From positions 115,435-179,434 of the forward strand of contig NW_005200738.1 in NCBI RefSeq assembly GCF_000372725.1: DNA of 64,000 nt, written 5' to 3'. Within the stretch, counting starts at the first letter, position 1, and each line of letters begins with the position of its first letter. The translations under genes were made by a program, and so were the position numbers. This document shows positions 52,492 to 62,999 of this stretch, in pieces. Source of the stretch: Emiliania huxleyi CCMP1516 (lineage: Eukaryota > Haptophyta > Isochrysidales > Noelaerhabdaceae). Under the pieces are notes generated by a model. That model saw nothing but the letters and a program-made list of their open reading frames with translations, was not told the origin of the DNA and made no database searches.

Positions 52492-52802
52492 GCATGTGGG
52501 GGATCATCCGATGTGCATGCACACATGTCTCATGCCTCAGAGGATGTGTGCCGACACCAATACTGATCTAAAACCTGGAAACCCTTGTTCAAAGCCGACC
52601 CTAAGCGCCATCCTTCCTGCTCCCACCTGATGCTGCTTCCCCGCGCCGCCTCCTTGGCCCCCTTGGGCGTATTTCTACTCCCAGTGGGGGGGGGCTGGGC
52701 CCCCGGGGGCCACCTCTCTTGTTTTCTGTTTTTCAAAACGCCCGCCCGTCCGCCACCCCGAGGCGGCTCGGCCCCCCACTGACCGAGAGATTAAAAACGC
52801 TC
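52291..52802. mobile_element. TIR element, about 510 bp
   Basis: Inverted ends: GAGCGATTTTTGATCTCTCG GTCAGTGGG (left) and, on the other strand, GAGCGTTTTTAATCTCTCGG TCAGTGGG (right). The next inner part (GCCCGCCCG then AAAACA) is also mirrored. It contains a (TTG)n tract of about 30 bp (52460-52490). No coding capacity seen. Confidence 0.65.
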
Positions 52803-52990
52803 CCCGGAGGCCACCAGAAACCGCGCCTCCCCCCAAACGGACGAAAGAGGTGCGCTATTGAACCCCGTCCCTCTGCACGTAGACACCGCGGTCACCGCGC
52901 CCCACTCTGCTCGTTTCGCGTGCGTTCGTGTCATGAGCTCTGTTCGTGTGTACGGAGATGAAATAAAAAGCGGCAGGTACTCGAGTCGAC

Positions 52991-55018
52991 TCATCCGCCC
53001 CAGAACGCGGGACACGGGGACCAGGCGAGGCCGAGCGTGCGGGAGCCCTGTGGTGGCGGCGACGGGCACCCGCCTCCCGGAGAGCCACTCAGCACGGCCT
53101 CGACGTCGCATGGACTGTCAAACGCGTCGGCGTCCCCGGCCGCGGGATCGCCGCCCCAACTCGCTCTTGCGCGCCGCTGGACGGCCTCCACCTCCTCCAG
53201 CCTGGCTCCCCGCGCCTGCATCGCCGCAGCGACACCGGCGAGTGACCACGGGTTCTCGGGCCACACCTCGAGGTCTGCTCTGAAGACGGCCTCCGCGCGG
53301 GGCGCGGCTCCCTCGACGCGCAAGCTCTGAGGGTGTCCCCGCACGCGGTGCGCCGCGAGGAGGAGGACCGCGCCCAAACAGTGGCGGGTGGGGTAGTGCC
53401 ACGGCGGAGGCTCGTCGTACGCGAGGCCCGCCTCTCGCTCCACCGCCCTCTGCAGAAGGCCGACCGCGCCATCCACGTCGCCATCGAGGAGGGCGATCCT
53501 CGCGCGCAGCGTCCAACCTGCGATGCAGCGCGCCGCGTTGTCCCAGGCGCAGGGCGGCGGCCCCGGCTTGCCCGTGGGGGCGTGGATGCAGTCGCACGAC
53601 GAGTTGTCGAGCTGTCTTAGCGAGGCGCGTGCCGTGGCGAGGGCCGCCTCGCCCCTCGCCCCGCCCGACAATTGCCACGGCGCCTTCCCGCCGCTCGCTT
53701 CGGCCGCCAGCGCCAGCCCATGCGCGTAGAGACAGACCGGGTCCGCGCGGCACGGCACAGCGGCCACGGTGGCCCGCACCTTTGCGTGCTCGCCAAAGCG
53801 CACGAGCGTGGTGAGGAAGGCAGTGCGGCCTAGCGCAGCGGCGTGGAGGCCAGCGGTGTTCTGGCGACCGCTCATCGCCGCGGCGTGGACGAGCATCTCC
53901 AGGTTATGCTCGGTGAGGTACGGCGACGCCCCATGCGCCCGGTACAGCGCGTCCTCGCGCAGAGCGCGCTCGTTGGCGGCGACCGACTCTGCAAACCTGC
54001 CCAGCCGAGAGAAGACGTGCGACGGCATGTGGATCAGATGGCCGAGCCCTCCGGACACACGGGCGAGCGCCTCGGCAGCCTCCGCGACGGCGGCAGGCCC
54101 ATTCGCCGAGTCCGCTCGAGGTCGGCCCTCGGCGATGTGGATGTAGAGGTGGAGGGCGAGCGGGTGGTGTGGAGAGGCGGCCAGGGCACGGCGCAGGAGA
54201 GGCGTCGCCTCGGCCACCGCGGAAGTCGGGGCGCCGGCCGCCTCCATCGTGTTGTTGGCGTGGAAGCGGGACGAGTACGCCACGCCGATGGTGGAGGACT
54301 CGCCTCCCGCCAAGCAGAGCAGCGCCTCCGCGTAGTGCACGTCCAGCTCCGCCCGCTCTGCCACAGACAGCCCGCCGCCGCCAACCCACCGCTCCTTCCG
54401 TGCCGCGTCGAGTGCACCAGCGTACGCGCGGAAGCCAGCCTCTTCGGCATCCAGGTCGACACTCCACGACACGGGCGGGTGGCGGAGCGCCATCGCCGCG
54501 ATGAGCGCAGCCTCCAGCGAGCCTCGGGGAGAGCCGACGAGCGAGTGTGCGAGTGCTGCCTCGCGGCGTGCCGTCGCAGCGTCCGCGCTCGATGGCTCGC
54601 CAGCAGTGGGGCCGCACGCGTAGGCGACGCCCCAGTGGCACATTGCGCAGCGTGGCGCGGCCGCCACCGCCGCCTCGAACGCGCGTCTCGCCTCCTCCCG
54701 GTTGAAGCCGGCCATGTGCAGCATCCCAGCGTCAAAGTACGGCTGAGCGGCGGCGGCAACGGCAAGGAGAGAGTGGTTCGACGCAAACCGCGGCAGCCAG
54801 ATCAGGTCGGGCCGGCCGAGAGGCACCGGCGGCGAGGCGGGAGCTGATGACACCCAGTCGCGGGCACGCTGCCCTCCGGGCCACCCCAGCAGGGCGACCA
54901 CAGCCACGATGGCGCAGGCAGCGAGTGGAGCGGTGCTGCGCGATCGCGACGGCGAAATGGAGTTGGGCTCGTCCGAGGACTCGTCGGAATCGACTGCGAG
55001 CGCCGCAAAGGCCGTCAT
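52991..55018 (-). CDS. TPR-repeat protein with single N-terminal membrane anchor
   Basis: 675 residues from the Met at 55018. An acidic, Ser-rich N-terminus (SDESSDEPNSISPSRSRS) is followed by one hydrophobic helix (about residues 33-50) and then tetratricopeptide-like helices. The block YFDAGMLHMAGFNREEARRA FEAAVAAAPRCAMCHWGVAY is the hallmark of a family common in bacteria (..CAMC.WG.A...GP). Other TPR-like parts: LLRRALAASPHHPLALHLYI, FSRLGRFAESVAANERALRE. CxxCH as in a haem c site is present once (CAMCH), but no cytochrome fold is otherwise evident. The C-terminus is Gly/Pro-rich. Likely faces a lumen or the exterior; partner unknown. Possibly of bacterial origin (inference). Confidence 0.78.
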   Translation of the reverse strand: MTAFAALAVDSDESSDEPNSISPSRSRSTAPLAACAIVAVVALLGWPGGQRARDWVSSAPASPPVPLGRPDLIWLPRFASNHSLLAVAAAAQPYFDAGMLHMAGFNREEARRAFEAAVAAAPRCAMCHWGVAYACGPTAGEPSSADAATARREAALAHSLVGSPRGSLEAALIAAMALRHPPVSWSVDLDAEEAGFRAYAGALDAARKERWVGGGGLSVAERAELDVHYAEALLCLAGGESSTIGVAYSSRFHANNTMEAAGAPTSAVAEATPLLRRALAASPHHPLALHLYIHIAEGRPRADSANGPAAVAEAAEALARVSGGLGHLIHMPSHVFSRLGRFAESVAANERALREDALYRAHGASPYLTEHNLEMLVHAAAMSGRQNTAGLHAAALGRTAFLTTLVRFGEHAKVRATVAAVPCRADPVCLYAHGLALAAEASGGKAPWQLSGGARGEAALATARASLRQLDNSSCDCIHAPTGKPGPPPCAWDNAARCIAGWTLRARIALLDGDVDGAVGLLQRAVEREAGLAYDEPPPWHYPTRHCLGAVLLLAAHRVRGHPQSLRVEGAAPRAEAVFRADLEVWPENPWSLAGVAAAMQARGARLEEVEAVQRRARASWGGDPAAGDADAFDSPCDVEAVLSGSPGGGCPSPPPQGSRTLGLAWSPCPAFWGG

Positions 55019-56034
55019 TCTAATAGCAGAGGCGTCGGGCAGCCATAGCAAGCCCGAGTCACGCGCGGAAGTTTGAGCATTGAGGACGCACGCGCGCTGG
55101 ACCACACCCACGGGCTGGCTTTCGTTGAGTTTCTTCTTCTTTTGACGATCCGAGGCCTCTCTCGACCTGCACGACACGCGATGCAAGCAGTGCAGCCTCA
55201 ACCCTCGTTTCAAGTCCAAGGTTGTGTGTAGCACCGCCGCCAATGACTGCCGGGGCGTCACACTGACAGCGAGAAGGAACTCACCAGTCCGATAAGGATC
55301 AACTGGAAAGCTGAACCCTGGGCTTAGACAGAACGGGCGTGGCAGGCTCCAGGGGAGGCCACGCTCTACCCGGGGCGCTAAGGAGGGAAATCGAAACTGT
55401 TGGGCGTCCATCGACAAACAACTCACGAGGACACACCGACAATCCCCCCTCCCCGAGGACCGAACCTTGGCACGTAGCGCACGGGTCATCTCGGAGAGAG
55501 AAAGGGGAGGGAAGAGAGGGGGGATAAGGGAGCCGAGATACGCGGGAGTACCCTGGGAGTGAGAGCTCTCATTCATGGTCGCTAGAGACCACCATGGGGA
55601 ACGGACACCAAGGCACTAACTTCATCACTCATTCACCCCGCGCGATCTAGCAAACCCTGGTCGATGGGTCTTAGGATCGGCGGCCAGCTTCCCACCTAGG
55701 GCAGGGAACCCCCGGCGACGCAAGTGTGGCCTACGCGGGTAGGGAAGCCACAGCTAGTACGCGATACAGGGGCTGGGGGGAGTGGGGCGCCCGCGCCAAG
55801 GGGGAGAGAATGGAGGGGGGAGAATATGCGTGCTCGTTTTTCTTCTAAAGCATTTTTTTTTTCAAGTCCAAGGCGCCGAGAAATCTGCAGCCGCCAGCCG
55901 GGGGGAGGACCTCGCTCCTCGGGGGCCGGCCCCCCCTGGGGCCTGGTCTCGTATATGCGCTAAGGTTATTCCTCTCCTTTTCTTTACTGCTGAGATGAAA
56001 CAGAGCTCAGAGGAGCAAACCTCACAAGCACAAA
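55019..56034. other. Intergenic, about 1 kb, no gene seen
   Basis: No conserved coding signal and no RNA gene recognised. TTTCAAGTCCAAGG occurs twice (55201 and 55861). A G/A-rich tract lies at 55496-55530 and another purine-rich stretch at 55790-55830. Confidence 0.4.
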
Positions 56035-58591
56035 TTACATGTGCCACGAGTCGCTCTCGCTTCCCTCTGCATCGCCCCACCGCACCATCGGCTCAGCGGC
56101 GTCGCGCGGACGCGCCGCGAGGAACGGCGGCTCCGTGGACTGGAGCCGCGCCGCGCCCAGCGCGTCTCCCGACGCCGACCCCTTGCGGAGCGCCTCGAGC
56201 AGCGCCGCGCCCTCGCCGCCGCCGTCGCGGCCGCGAGCGAGGAGCCACGACAGCGCGAGCTGCGCGAGCGGGGCCGCCTCGCCGGCGCTGCCTCCGATCC
56301 CGAGCGCCGCGAGCGGCGAGGGCGGCTTCTCGGTGTACTTGAGGCCGAAGACCTGCGCACCCTTGTCGACGTAGTCGAGCAGCACCTCGTCCACCGTCGC
56401 GAGCTTGTCCACCTGTTCACGCCTCGAGGTGTGAAGAGAGGACGGCCGCCGCAAGCCCCTCGCCGAGCCGCCGAGTGGGAAGTGTCTAGGACCATGTTTC
56501 GCACGCGCATCGAGTGGGAAGTGTCTAGGAAGTGCCTCAAAAGTGCCTCGGAAGTGTCTAGGATGAGCCTAGGAGTGTCTCGGAAGTGTCTCGGAAGTGT
56601 CTAGGGGGTCCGCCATGTTTCGCTCCAGCGCGTCGGGCCCGAACCACGTCTCGCCGGTCGCGATCTTGTCGATGTCGAGCGAGGGCCGGTTCTGCGCGAC
56701 GAAGCCCTTGAATAGCTTGAGCACCTGCTCGGCGGGGCGTGGGGTGGGGTGGGCGTGAGCCGCGCCTCTTCCCGCCTGCTCGATGTCCGTGCCGAGAGGA
56801 GGCGTCTGGCAATGTGTCTCGGGAGCTGTGTGGGGGAGGGGCCTGCTCGATGTCCGACTTGAGCTTCTTCTCGTCGAGCGGGTCGACCTTCTTGGTCGGG
56901 GTGAGGGTGCGCTTGTACTTGCCCGCGGTGATGGTCGAGAAGGAGATCCCCTCGCGCTTCAGCCGCTCGTACACGTTCGGCTGCTCCGTGATGACGCCGA
57001 TCGAGCCGAGCACCGCGAAGGGCGACGCGACGAGCCGGTCCGCGACGCACGCCATCATGTAGCCGCCAGAGGCGGCGACCTGCTCGGCGCGCCAGTGGTG
57101 AGGCGGCAGCCGAGATTGGCCGAGATGCGCCGAGGGCTGTCAGGGAATGCCTCCTTGAGAGGAGGTGTCGGAGGTGTCTCGGGAGTGTCGAGGAGGTGTC
57201 TCCGAGGCGTCTTCGAAGCGTCTCGGAGGCGTCTCGGAGGCGTCTCGGAGGCGTCTCGGAGGCGTCTCGGGAGCGACCTGCTCGACGCAGATGGTGAGGG
57301 GCAGCCCCGCCTCCTTGAGGCGAAGCAGCTGCGACGCGGCGAGGCCGTAGCCTGTGACGGTGCCGCCGCCCGTGTTGAGCACGAGAACAACCTCGTCCGC
57401 CCGCTCCTCAGCCTCCGCGCTCGTCAGCACCGCCGTGATCTCCTGCCGGAGCTGCGCCACCTGCGAGGCGGTCACGTCGCCAAAGAACTTGAGCACGTAG
57501 ACGTGCTTCGACTTGCTCGCCGCCTCGGTCGCCGCGTCGACCAGCGCGTTGAGCGCGTCGAGGCGGCCGCCGAGCGACTCGCCTGCCGCCGCCGCAGACA
57601 CCGCGCCGCCGCCCTGCCCGCCGGCGACGCCCTTCGCGCGGGAAGAGGAGGGCTGGAGCACGCTCGCGAGGGCGGCGGCCTGGTCCTTGGACACGATCTC
57701 GGACAGCCTCGCCAGGAAGGAGAGCTCGAGCTCGATCTGCTGCTGCTGCAGCCTCGAGACCTCCTTCATCGCGGCGCTGCTGCCCATCGCGCCTCCCATG
57801 CGTGCGAATACCTGGGCGCCGCCCGAGAGGAAGCCGCCGCCCTGCTCCTCCCCCTCGGCCGACGCCTCGCCCTCCGCGTGCTTGCTGCCGCCGCCCTTCC
57901 CGCCCCCCTTTGCGAGCAGCTTGTCTGCGCGCACCGCCATCAGCTTCTTCTCGATCTGGGAGGTCAGCCGCTCCTCCTTTTTGCGGTATGCCTTGGTCGC
58001 CTCGAGCACGCGCTCCACAGTCGCCGCGTCCAGCCCGAAGGCGGCGAACTCGGACCCGAACTGCCGCGCCAGCGACTGGCGCGCGCGCTCGCGTGTGGCG
58101 GAAGCGGGAGACACAGACGCCTTTCGCAGCGAGTACTCGAAGGAAGTGAGCTTCTCGTTGAGCTTCTCGATCTGGAGATACTCCTTGGGCTCTCCTCCCA
58201 CTCCGAGAGCTTTGGCGAGAGGCGGCGGCAGCATTGGCGCATCATCCGATCCATCCGAGGAGGCGCGGGCACCGGCCGAGACCACGGCGATTGCGGCGGC
58301 GCCCAGCACGCCCGCAGGGACACCCCACGAGATGACGGTCTTGGCGAGGTACAAGCCGAGCTCGTGGACCTCACCACTGCTCAGCCAGGCTGCCTCCGGT
58401 GCAGCGGCGAGCAAAGACGCTGCCTCATCAGCGCGTGCCTCGAGCGCGGGCGGCAGCGCAGCGGCGGCGGCGGCGGCGGCGGAGAGTATTGGACGGCTCG
58501 GAAGGCTTGGCTGCGCAGGAAGCCGGAAAGCGCTGGAGAGGCTGACCAGCGTGAGCAGCGCGAGCGGATAGCGCAGCGCGAACGAGAGCAT
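56035..58591 (-). CDS. sohB: SohB-like S49 serine peptidase, plastid-targeted
   Basis: Membrane-bound serine protease of family S49. Exons (descending) 58591-57278, 57079-56843, 56724-56614 and 56412-56035, all phase 0, give 679 residues. The leader MLSFALRYPLALLTLVSLSS then AF|RLPAQPSLPS is a signal peptide with Phe at the transit-peptide start (secondary-plastid type). A long N-terminal extension has a membrane segment (WGVPAGVLGAAAIAVVS) and coiled coil. The S49 core: VLKFFGDVTASQVAQLRQEI, VVLVLNTGGGTVTGYGLAAS, ICVEQ|VAASGGYMMACVADRL (nucleophile Ser), FAVLGSIGVITEQPNVYERL, ITAGKYKRTLTPTKKVDPLD (candidate base Lys) and LDIDKIATGETWFGPDA. Intron 1 is GT-AG; introns 2 and 3 have GC donors. 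Introns 1 and 3 are filled with GTGTCTCGGA-type minisatellite. Confidence 0.9.
57140..57272. repeat. Minisatellite in SohB intron 1
   Basis: Tandem GGCGTCTCGGA and GGTGTCTCGGG units, at least nine. A related array of AGTGTCTCGGA/AGTGTCTAGGA units fills intron 3 (56505-56605). Confidence 0.8.
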
Positions 58592-58993
58592 CGTGGCTCT
58601 GGCGCTCCGCGATGACCCTCGCAGGAGGCTTCTTCTCCTGCCTTGCGAGTTGTGTTCCGCGACACTTCCTGCCTTGACACCATTTTCTTCTGTGACTAGT
58701 GTGGGACCTGCGGCGGTACCCGCCTCTGTTGTTCGGGCAGTGAGAGACGCAGGATCTGCACGCGAAGTGTGGGCTCCGCTCCGCATTTGCATTTTGGTTT
58801 TGATGCTCCTGTGTTCCGCGGTGTTGATGCTCTCCTGTGTTGTGTTCCGCGACACCTCTTGCGTTGACGCGAGTTCTTCTGTGATTGGGGGGGCTGTTTT
58901 GTTTTGTAGCTACTCCCGGATCCACTCCCCCACGCCCGTTCGGTATGAGCTCTCTTGCTTTACAAAAGAAGAAAAACTTGCCGGTTCTACGCC

Positions 58994-60689
58994 ATGTTCG
59001 CCGCAGCGGCAGCGGCAGCAATCGCTAGCCCTAGATATTCGCAGCCACGCAGGCACGGCATCGACAGCGGCGGCAGCAGCGGCGGCAGCAGCGGCGGCAG
59101 CAACGGCCTCGGTGGCTGCTTCATCGGCGGCAGCAGCAGCTCCAGTGCACTTCTCGCCGGCCGGCGTGCTGCGATCACGACCGGCATTGGCTGCGCGCTG
59201 AGCTCGGGCGCACCCGCGGCCGCCGCCCGCAAGCCATCGCCGCCGCAGCCTGTCACCGACCGGAACGGTGCGGGCGTCACCGAGACGGCCTGGCTCTCGG
59301 CTGACCACTCGCGCGCGGAGCTCGTGCTCGGCCTGGACGGCGAGCCCTACTTCCTGCTGACCGAGACTGTCCGGCCGGCCGCCGGCTCGGAGGGCGAGGC
59401 TGCGCCTCCGACCCGCCGACTCCTCGAGTACGCAATCAAGGCGGAGTGCACGCACCTGGGCTGCCTCGTGCAGGAGGACGTGGCGCTGCTGGCCGGGCCG
59501 GGCGGGTTTGCGTGCCCGTGCCACGGCTCAAAGTACGACGCGACCGGAGCCGTCACGCGCGGCCCCGCCCCCGCCCCCCTTGGCATCGCCCGCGTGACCG
59601 CCCGCGAGCCCGACGGCGCGCTGCTGATGAGCGCGTGGGAGGGAGACGACCCGCGACGGAGGGCTGCCGCGGGCGGCGGGGCGCAGCCGCTCGCGCTCGC
59701 GCCGCCCGCTCCGGGGGTCCGCCGCGAGGGGAGGCCGCTGCAGCTGCACGCCTCCGCTCCGCGCCGCGCGCCGCCGCCCGTCGCGCGGGCGGGCAGCCGA
59801 GTCACGGTCGAGGTGGACTTGGGCAGGGAGGGGGAGCCGGCGGGGCTGCAAAAGCTCAGCTTCTCGCCGAAGCTCGACCGCTCCGACTTTGTGCTTCTCG
59901 AGCTCGCCCTCCCGCTCGGCATGCTCATCGAGGAGACGGCGGACGGAGACATCGTCGTCAACGGGGCGATGCCGGGCTACAGCGCCGCCGGAGGGTGCCC
60001 AGAGAGAGGGGAGCAGCGCCCGCCTCGCACACGTCGCGCCTCCTCACACCTCCAGCCCCGCCACCACTCTCTTGACGCCTCCCGCCCGGAGCAGGTACGA
60101 GGAGCCAGACCGCGTGCTGCCGGGCGACATCGTGCGCGCCGTCACCGCGTACCGGCAGATCCTGGCGGGAGCACCAATGTGGCAGCAGGCGCCGCAACCA
60201 CGCAACCGCCGCCCCCGGCCACCGACCCGCTGCCCACAGCGCCACTGCCCACTGCCCACAGCCGCTGCCCACAGCCCGCCGCCCACAGCCCGCCGCCCGC
60301 CGGCCCACCCCCCGACCCGCTGCGCGCAGCTGGCCTCGTACACCCCCGTGGGCAAGCTCGAGACCAAGCGGCTCATCTTTCGGACCGAGGGCGCCACCTT
60401 TGCGGACGTGCGCGGCGCCATCGCCTCGCACCGCGAGGACGACGGCGGCAATGGAGTCGTGACGCTGGTGCTCGAGCGGGCGGTCAGCGCGAGCACGCCG
60501 CTCAACCAGACGCGCGACACCGAGCCGCCGAGGCTCGAGCCGCTCTCCGACGTCATCCTGCGCGACCTCAAGAAGAAGCGCGTGGAGGACGACCTGACCA
60601 AGCAGGTGGAGGGCATGTCCGCGGCGGAGCGCACACAGAGGCTGCTCGACCTCGGCTTCGACGTACCACCGCCGGACCCGGAGGAGTAG
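58994..60689 (+). CDS. PETC: Rieske iron-sulfur protein (PetC-like) with PDZ-like C-terminal extension
   Basis: Exons 58994-59994, 60095-60188 and 60330-60689 give 484 residues. Residues 1-80: Ala/Gly/Ser-rich leader ending in [20 protein letters not shown], a twin-Arg signal-like stretch, fitting a thylakoid protein. Residues 95-220: Rieske domain of the cytochrome b6f type ([57 protein letters not shown]), with both Cys-x-His-x2-Gly-Cys and Cys-x-Cys-His clusters. Residues about 285-400: [36 protein letters not shown] and [17 protein letters not shown] resemble a plastid PDZ-type module. The rest is charged, ending [16 protein letters not shown]. Introns have GT and GC donors. The extension is far longer than in standard PetC (about 180 residues in total). 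Confidence 0.85.
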
Positions 60690-61106
60690 AAAGGCAGGTA
60701 GTCGTAGTGACTAGTAGTGAACTCTCGAGAGTACTAGGATGATGTCGTTTTGGCGGAGCGTGTGAGACGTTCGTCGTCTACGTCTCCCGTCCTTCGATGA
60801 GTTCAGAAGCGAGAAGAAAACCCGTCGTCCACCCAGCACTTTGGAGTGCAGTTGGTAAGGCTCGATGGTAAGGCGTAAGCGCACCCGCCCCGCGCACGCC
60901 CAGATCCCACAGAAGGGGGGCCGCGGGGAGCTCGTAAAAGCAAAACGAGGATAAATCAAAAAAGAATTCTATCATATGAGCCCCTCTCACAGCAGGCCGA
61001 CTGCACGCTAAAGGCTACACGCTCGCACACCACTTGCAGAGTGGCTCTCCCAGGCGCTCACCCCACCCGGAGGCACGCCAGGCCCCGGGCAGCCGGCCGT
61101 CACTCG

Positions 61107-61170
61107 CCTAACCCTAAGCGCCTAAGCGGCCTAAGCGGGGGGTGCTTAGGGTGCTTAGGCGCTTAGGCGG
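61107..61170. repeat. Palindrome of GCCTAAG/CTTAGGC units
   Basis: CCTAAGCGCCTAAGC (61112 on) and GCTTAGGCGCTTAGG (61153 on) are inverse, separated by a short G-run, so the strand can fold into a long GC-rich hairpin. Not near a gene end. The rest of 60690-61440 holds no gene that I see. Confidence 0.7.
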
Positions 61171-61439
61171 CCCTTGCGAGCGTGGCGGCGTCGTAATACA
61201 AGTGACTCCGATGGCAATCATGATGCCCCTGCTAGTGTCATCGCTCAGAGAGTAGCCTCACGCACGTCCACTGTCTACCACTGGCCCTGGTCGCACACTG
61301 CCACTGAGCTGCGCGGTCGCAGGCTGGTGCGGGAACTCAGCATCAGGTCGATTCGAGGAAGATCGCGGAAGGTCGAGTCGAGGAAGAGAACAAGATCAGG
61401 GGCGGGTCCGGTAGACCGGTCCGCGGCGCCATATGCGTG

Positions 61440-61960
61440 GCAAAGGACGCGAAAGGTACAAGTGATCGAAGAAAGAGTGGACCTGAGTAACAACATGCCG
61501 CGTCCCGTGCCCGAGTTCATTTTATCAAACAACATGACGGTTCCAAATGATGGGAGTGGGCGTCAGAAGAGTTGTTCTCGCGAGAGGTGAGCTTGATAAA
61601 CTCGAGGGGCCAAAATACGCCGCGAGGAGAGCGGAACTGCGCCGAGAGGCAGGAGAAGCCGCGAGAGCAAGGGACCGACAGGCGGCGGTGGCGCTGCAGA
61701 ACGAGGCAGAGGAGAGCGGCGCGACAGAGGAAGAAGCGACAGGAGGGAGAACGACGAGAGTACAGTAGGAAGACCGCGGGGTGGCATGAGGGTTGCAGCG
61801 AGAATCGGCGACAGACTGCGAAGAGAGATAGGAAGAGGCAGACGCCCAAGGGTGGGCGACGGCTAGCACCACACTCCCCTCTCCTTAAAAAATCCCTGTG
61901 TGGTGGCGGTGTACCGTCCTCCCATCCCTCCCTTGATTGTCTGTTTTCTTTCTTCTCAGG
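61440..61960 (+). mobile_element. Interspersed repeat, plus-strand copy
   Basis: Reads in the direction opposite to the copies at 28669 and 31030. The upstream part GTACAAGTGATCGAAGAAAG AGTGGACCTGAG corresponds to the complement of 29120-29155. Then KYAARRAELRREAGEAARAR (61619 on) keeps the short conserved frame. The end is AAAAAATCCCTGTGTGGTGG, CGTCCTCCCATCCC, TTGTCTGTTTTCTTTCTTCT, CAG. This copy ends in a polypyrimidine run plus CTCAG. Confidence 0.75.
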
Positions 61961-62336
61961 ATGTGTGTGGCAGCCACGTTGGCTGAGCGGTGTCTTGTCT
62001 TGTGGTTCTGTGCGTCGCTCCTGTGTGACCGTCATCGCCCGTCCTGCGTCCACCCATACCGCGTTGGTGTCCCAATCAATCTATCAAAGCTACTCGAGTA
62101 CTTGGCGCACGGTACTCGAGCACGAGGTCTCGCGGTTTATACTCACATGATATGACTATCATGCAACAGTACAACATGGGTCCACGCCCCGGCCGGGCGC
62201 CAGACAGACCTCTGCCGGCACCCCACACGCGCCCTCCGCGCCCTCCGCGCCCCACACACCGAGCGGGGCGCACGCCGCCCGATCGCCGCCGCCGCTGCAC
62301 GCCCCCCCACGCCCAGGCACCGGCGCCTACTCGTCA

Positions 62337-62525
62337 TCGCCGTCCGAGCCAGCGCAATCGGACAAGTCGAGGCCGTTGAATCGTGCCTCGCGTGCCAGCC
62401 CCTGCAGCCGGTTGAACTCCTTGTAGAAGCGGCGGAACTGCGCGCCCGAACGCGTGGGGGCCACTTTGCTGGCCTCCCAGTTGGTCGGCGGCACACCCTC
62501 ACTCGCAGCCGCCTTTGTATGCTTG
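62337..62525 (-). CDS. C-terminal exon of an unidentified gene
   Basis: Frame ending at 62337 reads TNTRKHTKAAASEGVPPTNW, EASKVAPTRSGAQFRRFYKE, FNRLQGLAREARFNGLDLSD, CAGSDGDDE. Charged, protein-like, with an acidic terminus. The upstream part is not resolved. No family recognised. Confidence 0.4.
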
Positions 62526-62700
62526 CGGGTGTTCGTCAGTCCGCTCTTACACGGACACGGCTCAGTGCCGCTTCAATCTGATGCGGCCGGGATATCAATT
62601 CGCAAAGATCGTTTCGCTGCGACTGACATGGACGCCCAAGTGATGCACTCGGAACGGGCTGGGGGCCAGTCCTGCGACGGCAGCTTCAGCCTCATCACGC

Positions 62701-62770
62701 GAACTTTTTCGTGTGCTTGTTATCGTCATCCGAGTGAACTTTTTCGTGTGCTTGTTATCGTCATCCGAGT
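62701..62770. repeat. Two tandem 35-bp units
   Basis: GAACTTTTTCGTGTGCTTGT followed by TATCGTCATCCGAGT, repeated directly with no spacing change. Confidence 0.95.
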
Positions 62771-62999
62771 AGGTGTATGCAAACCCGCCGAAGAACAGTT
62801 GAGGACCGAGTCGAACTCGAGCTGTGCACATATTGCAGGGTGAGGTCGAGGACTGCAAGATCTGCCGGCCGGCTCAGGTCACGCGGATCACAGAGGGGCC
62901 GGGCATGTCCTTCCACCGCAGGGTGCTGCTGACCAAAGAGGAGCACGGCGCGCTCAAGGACTACCAGCTCCTGCCGCGGCTGTCTCGCCTCCTCGCCCG

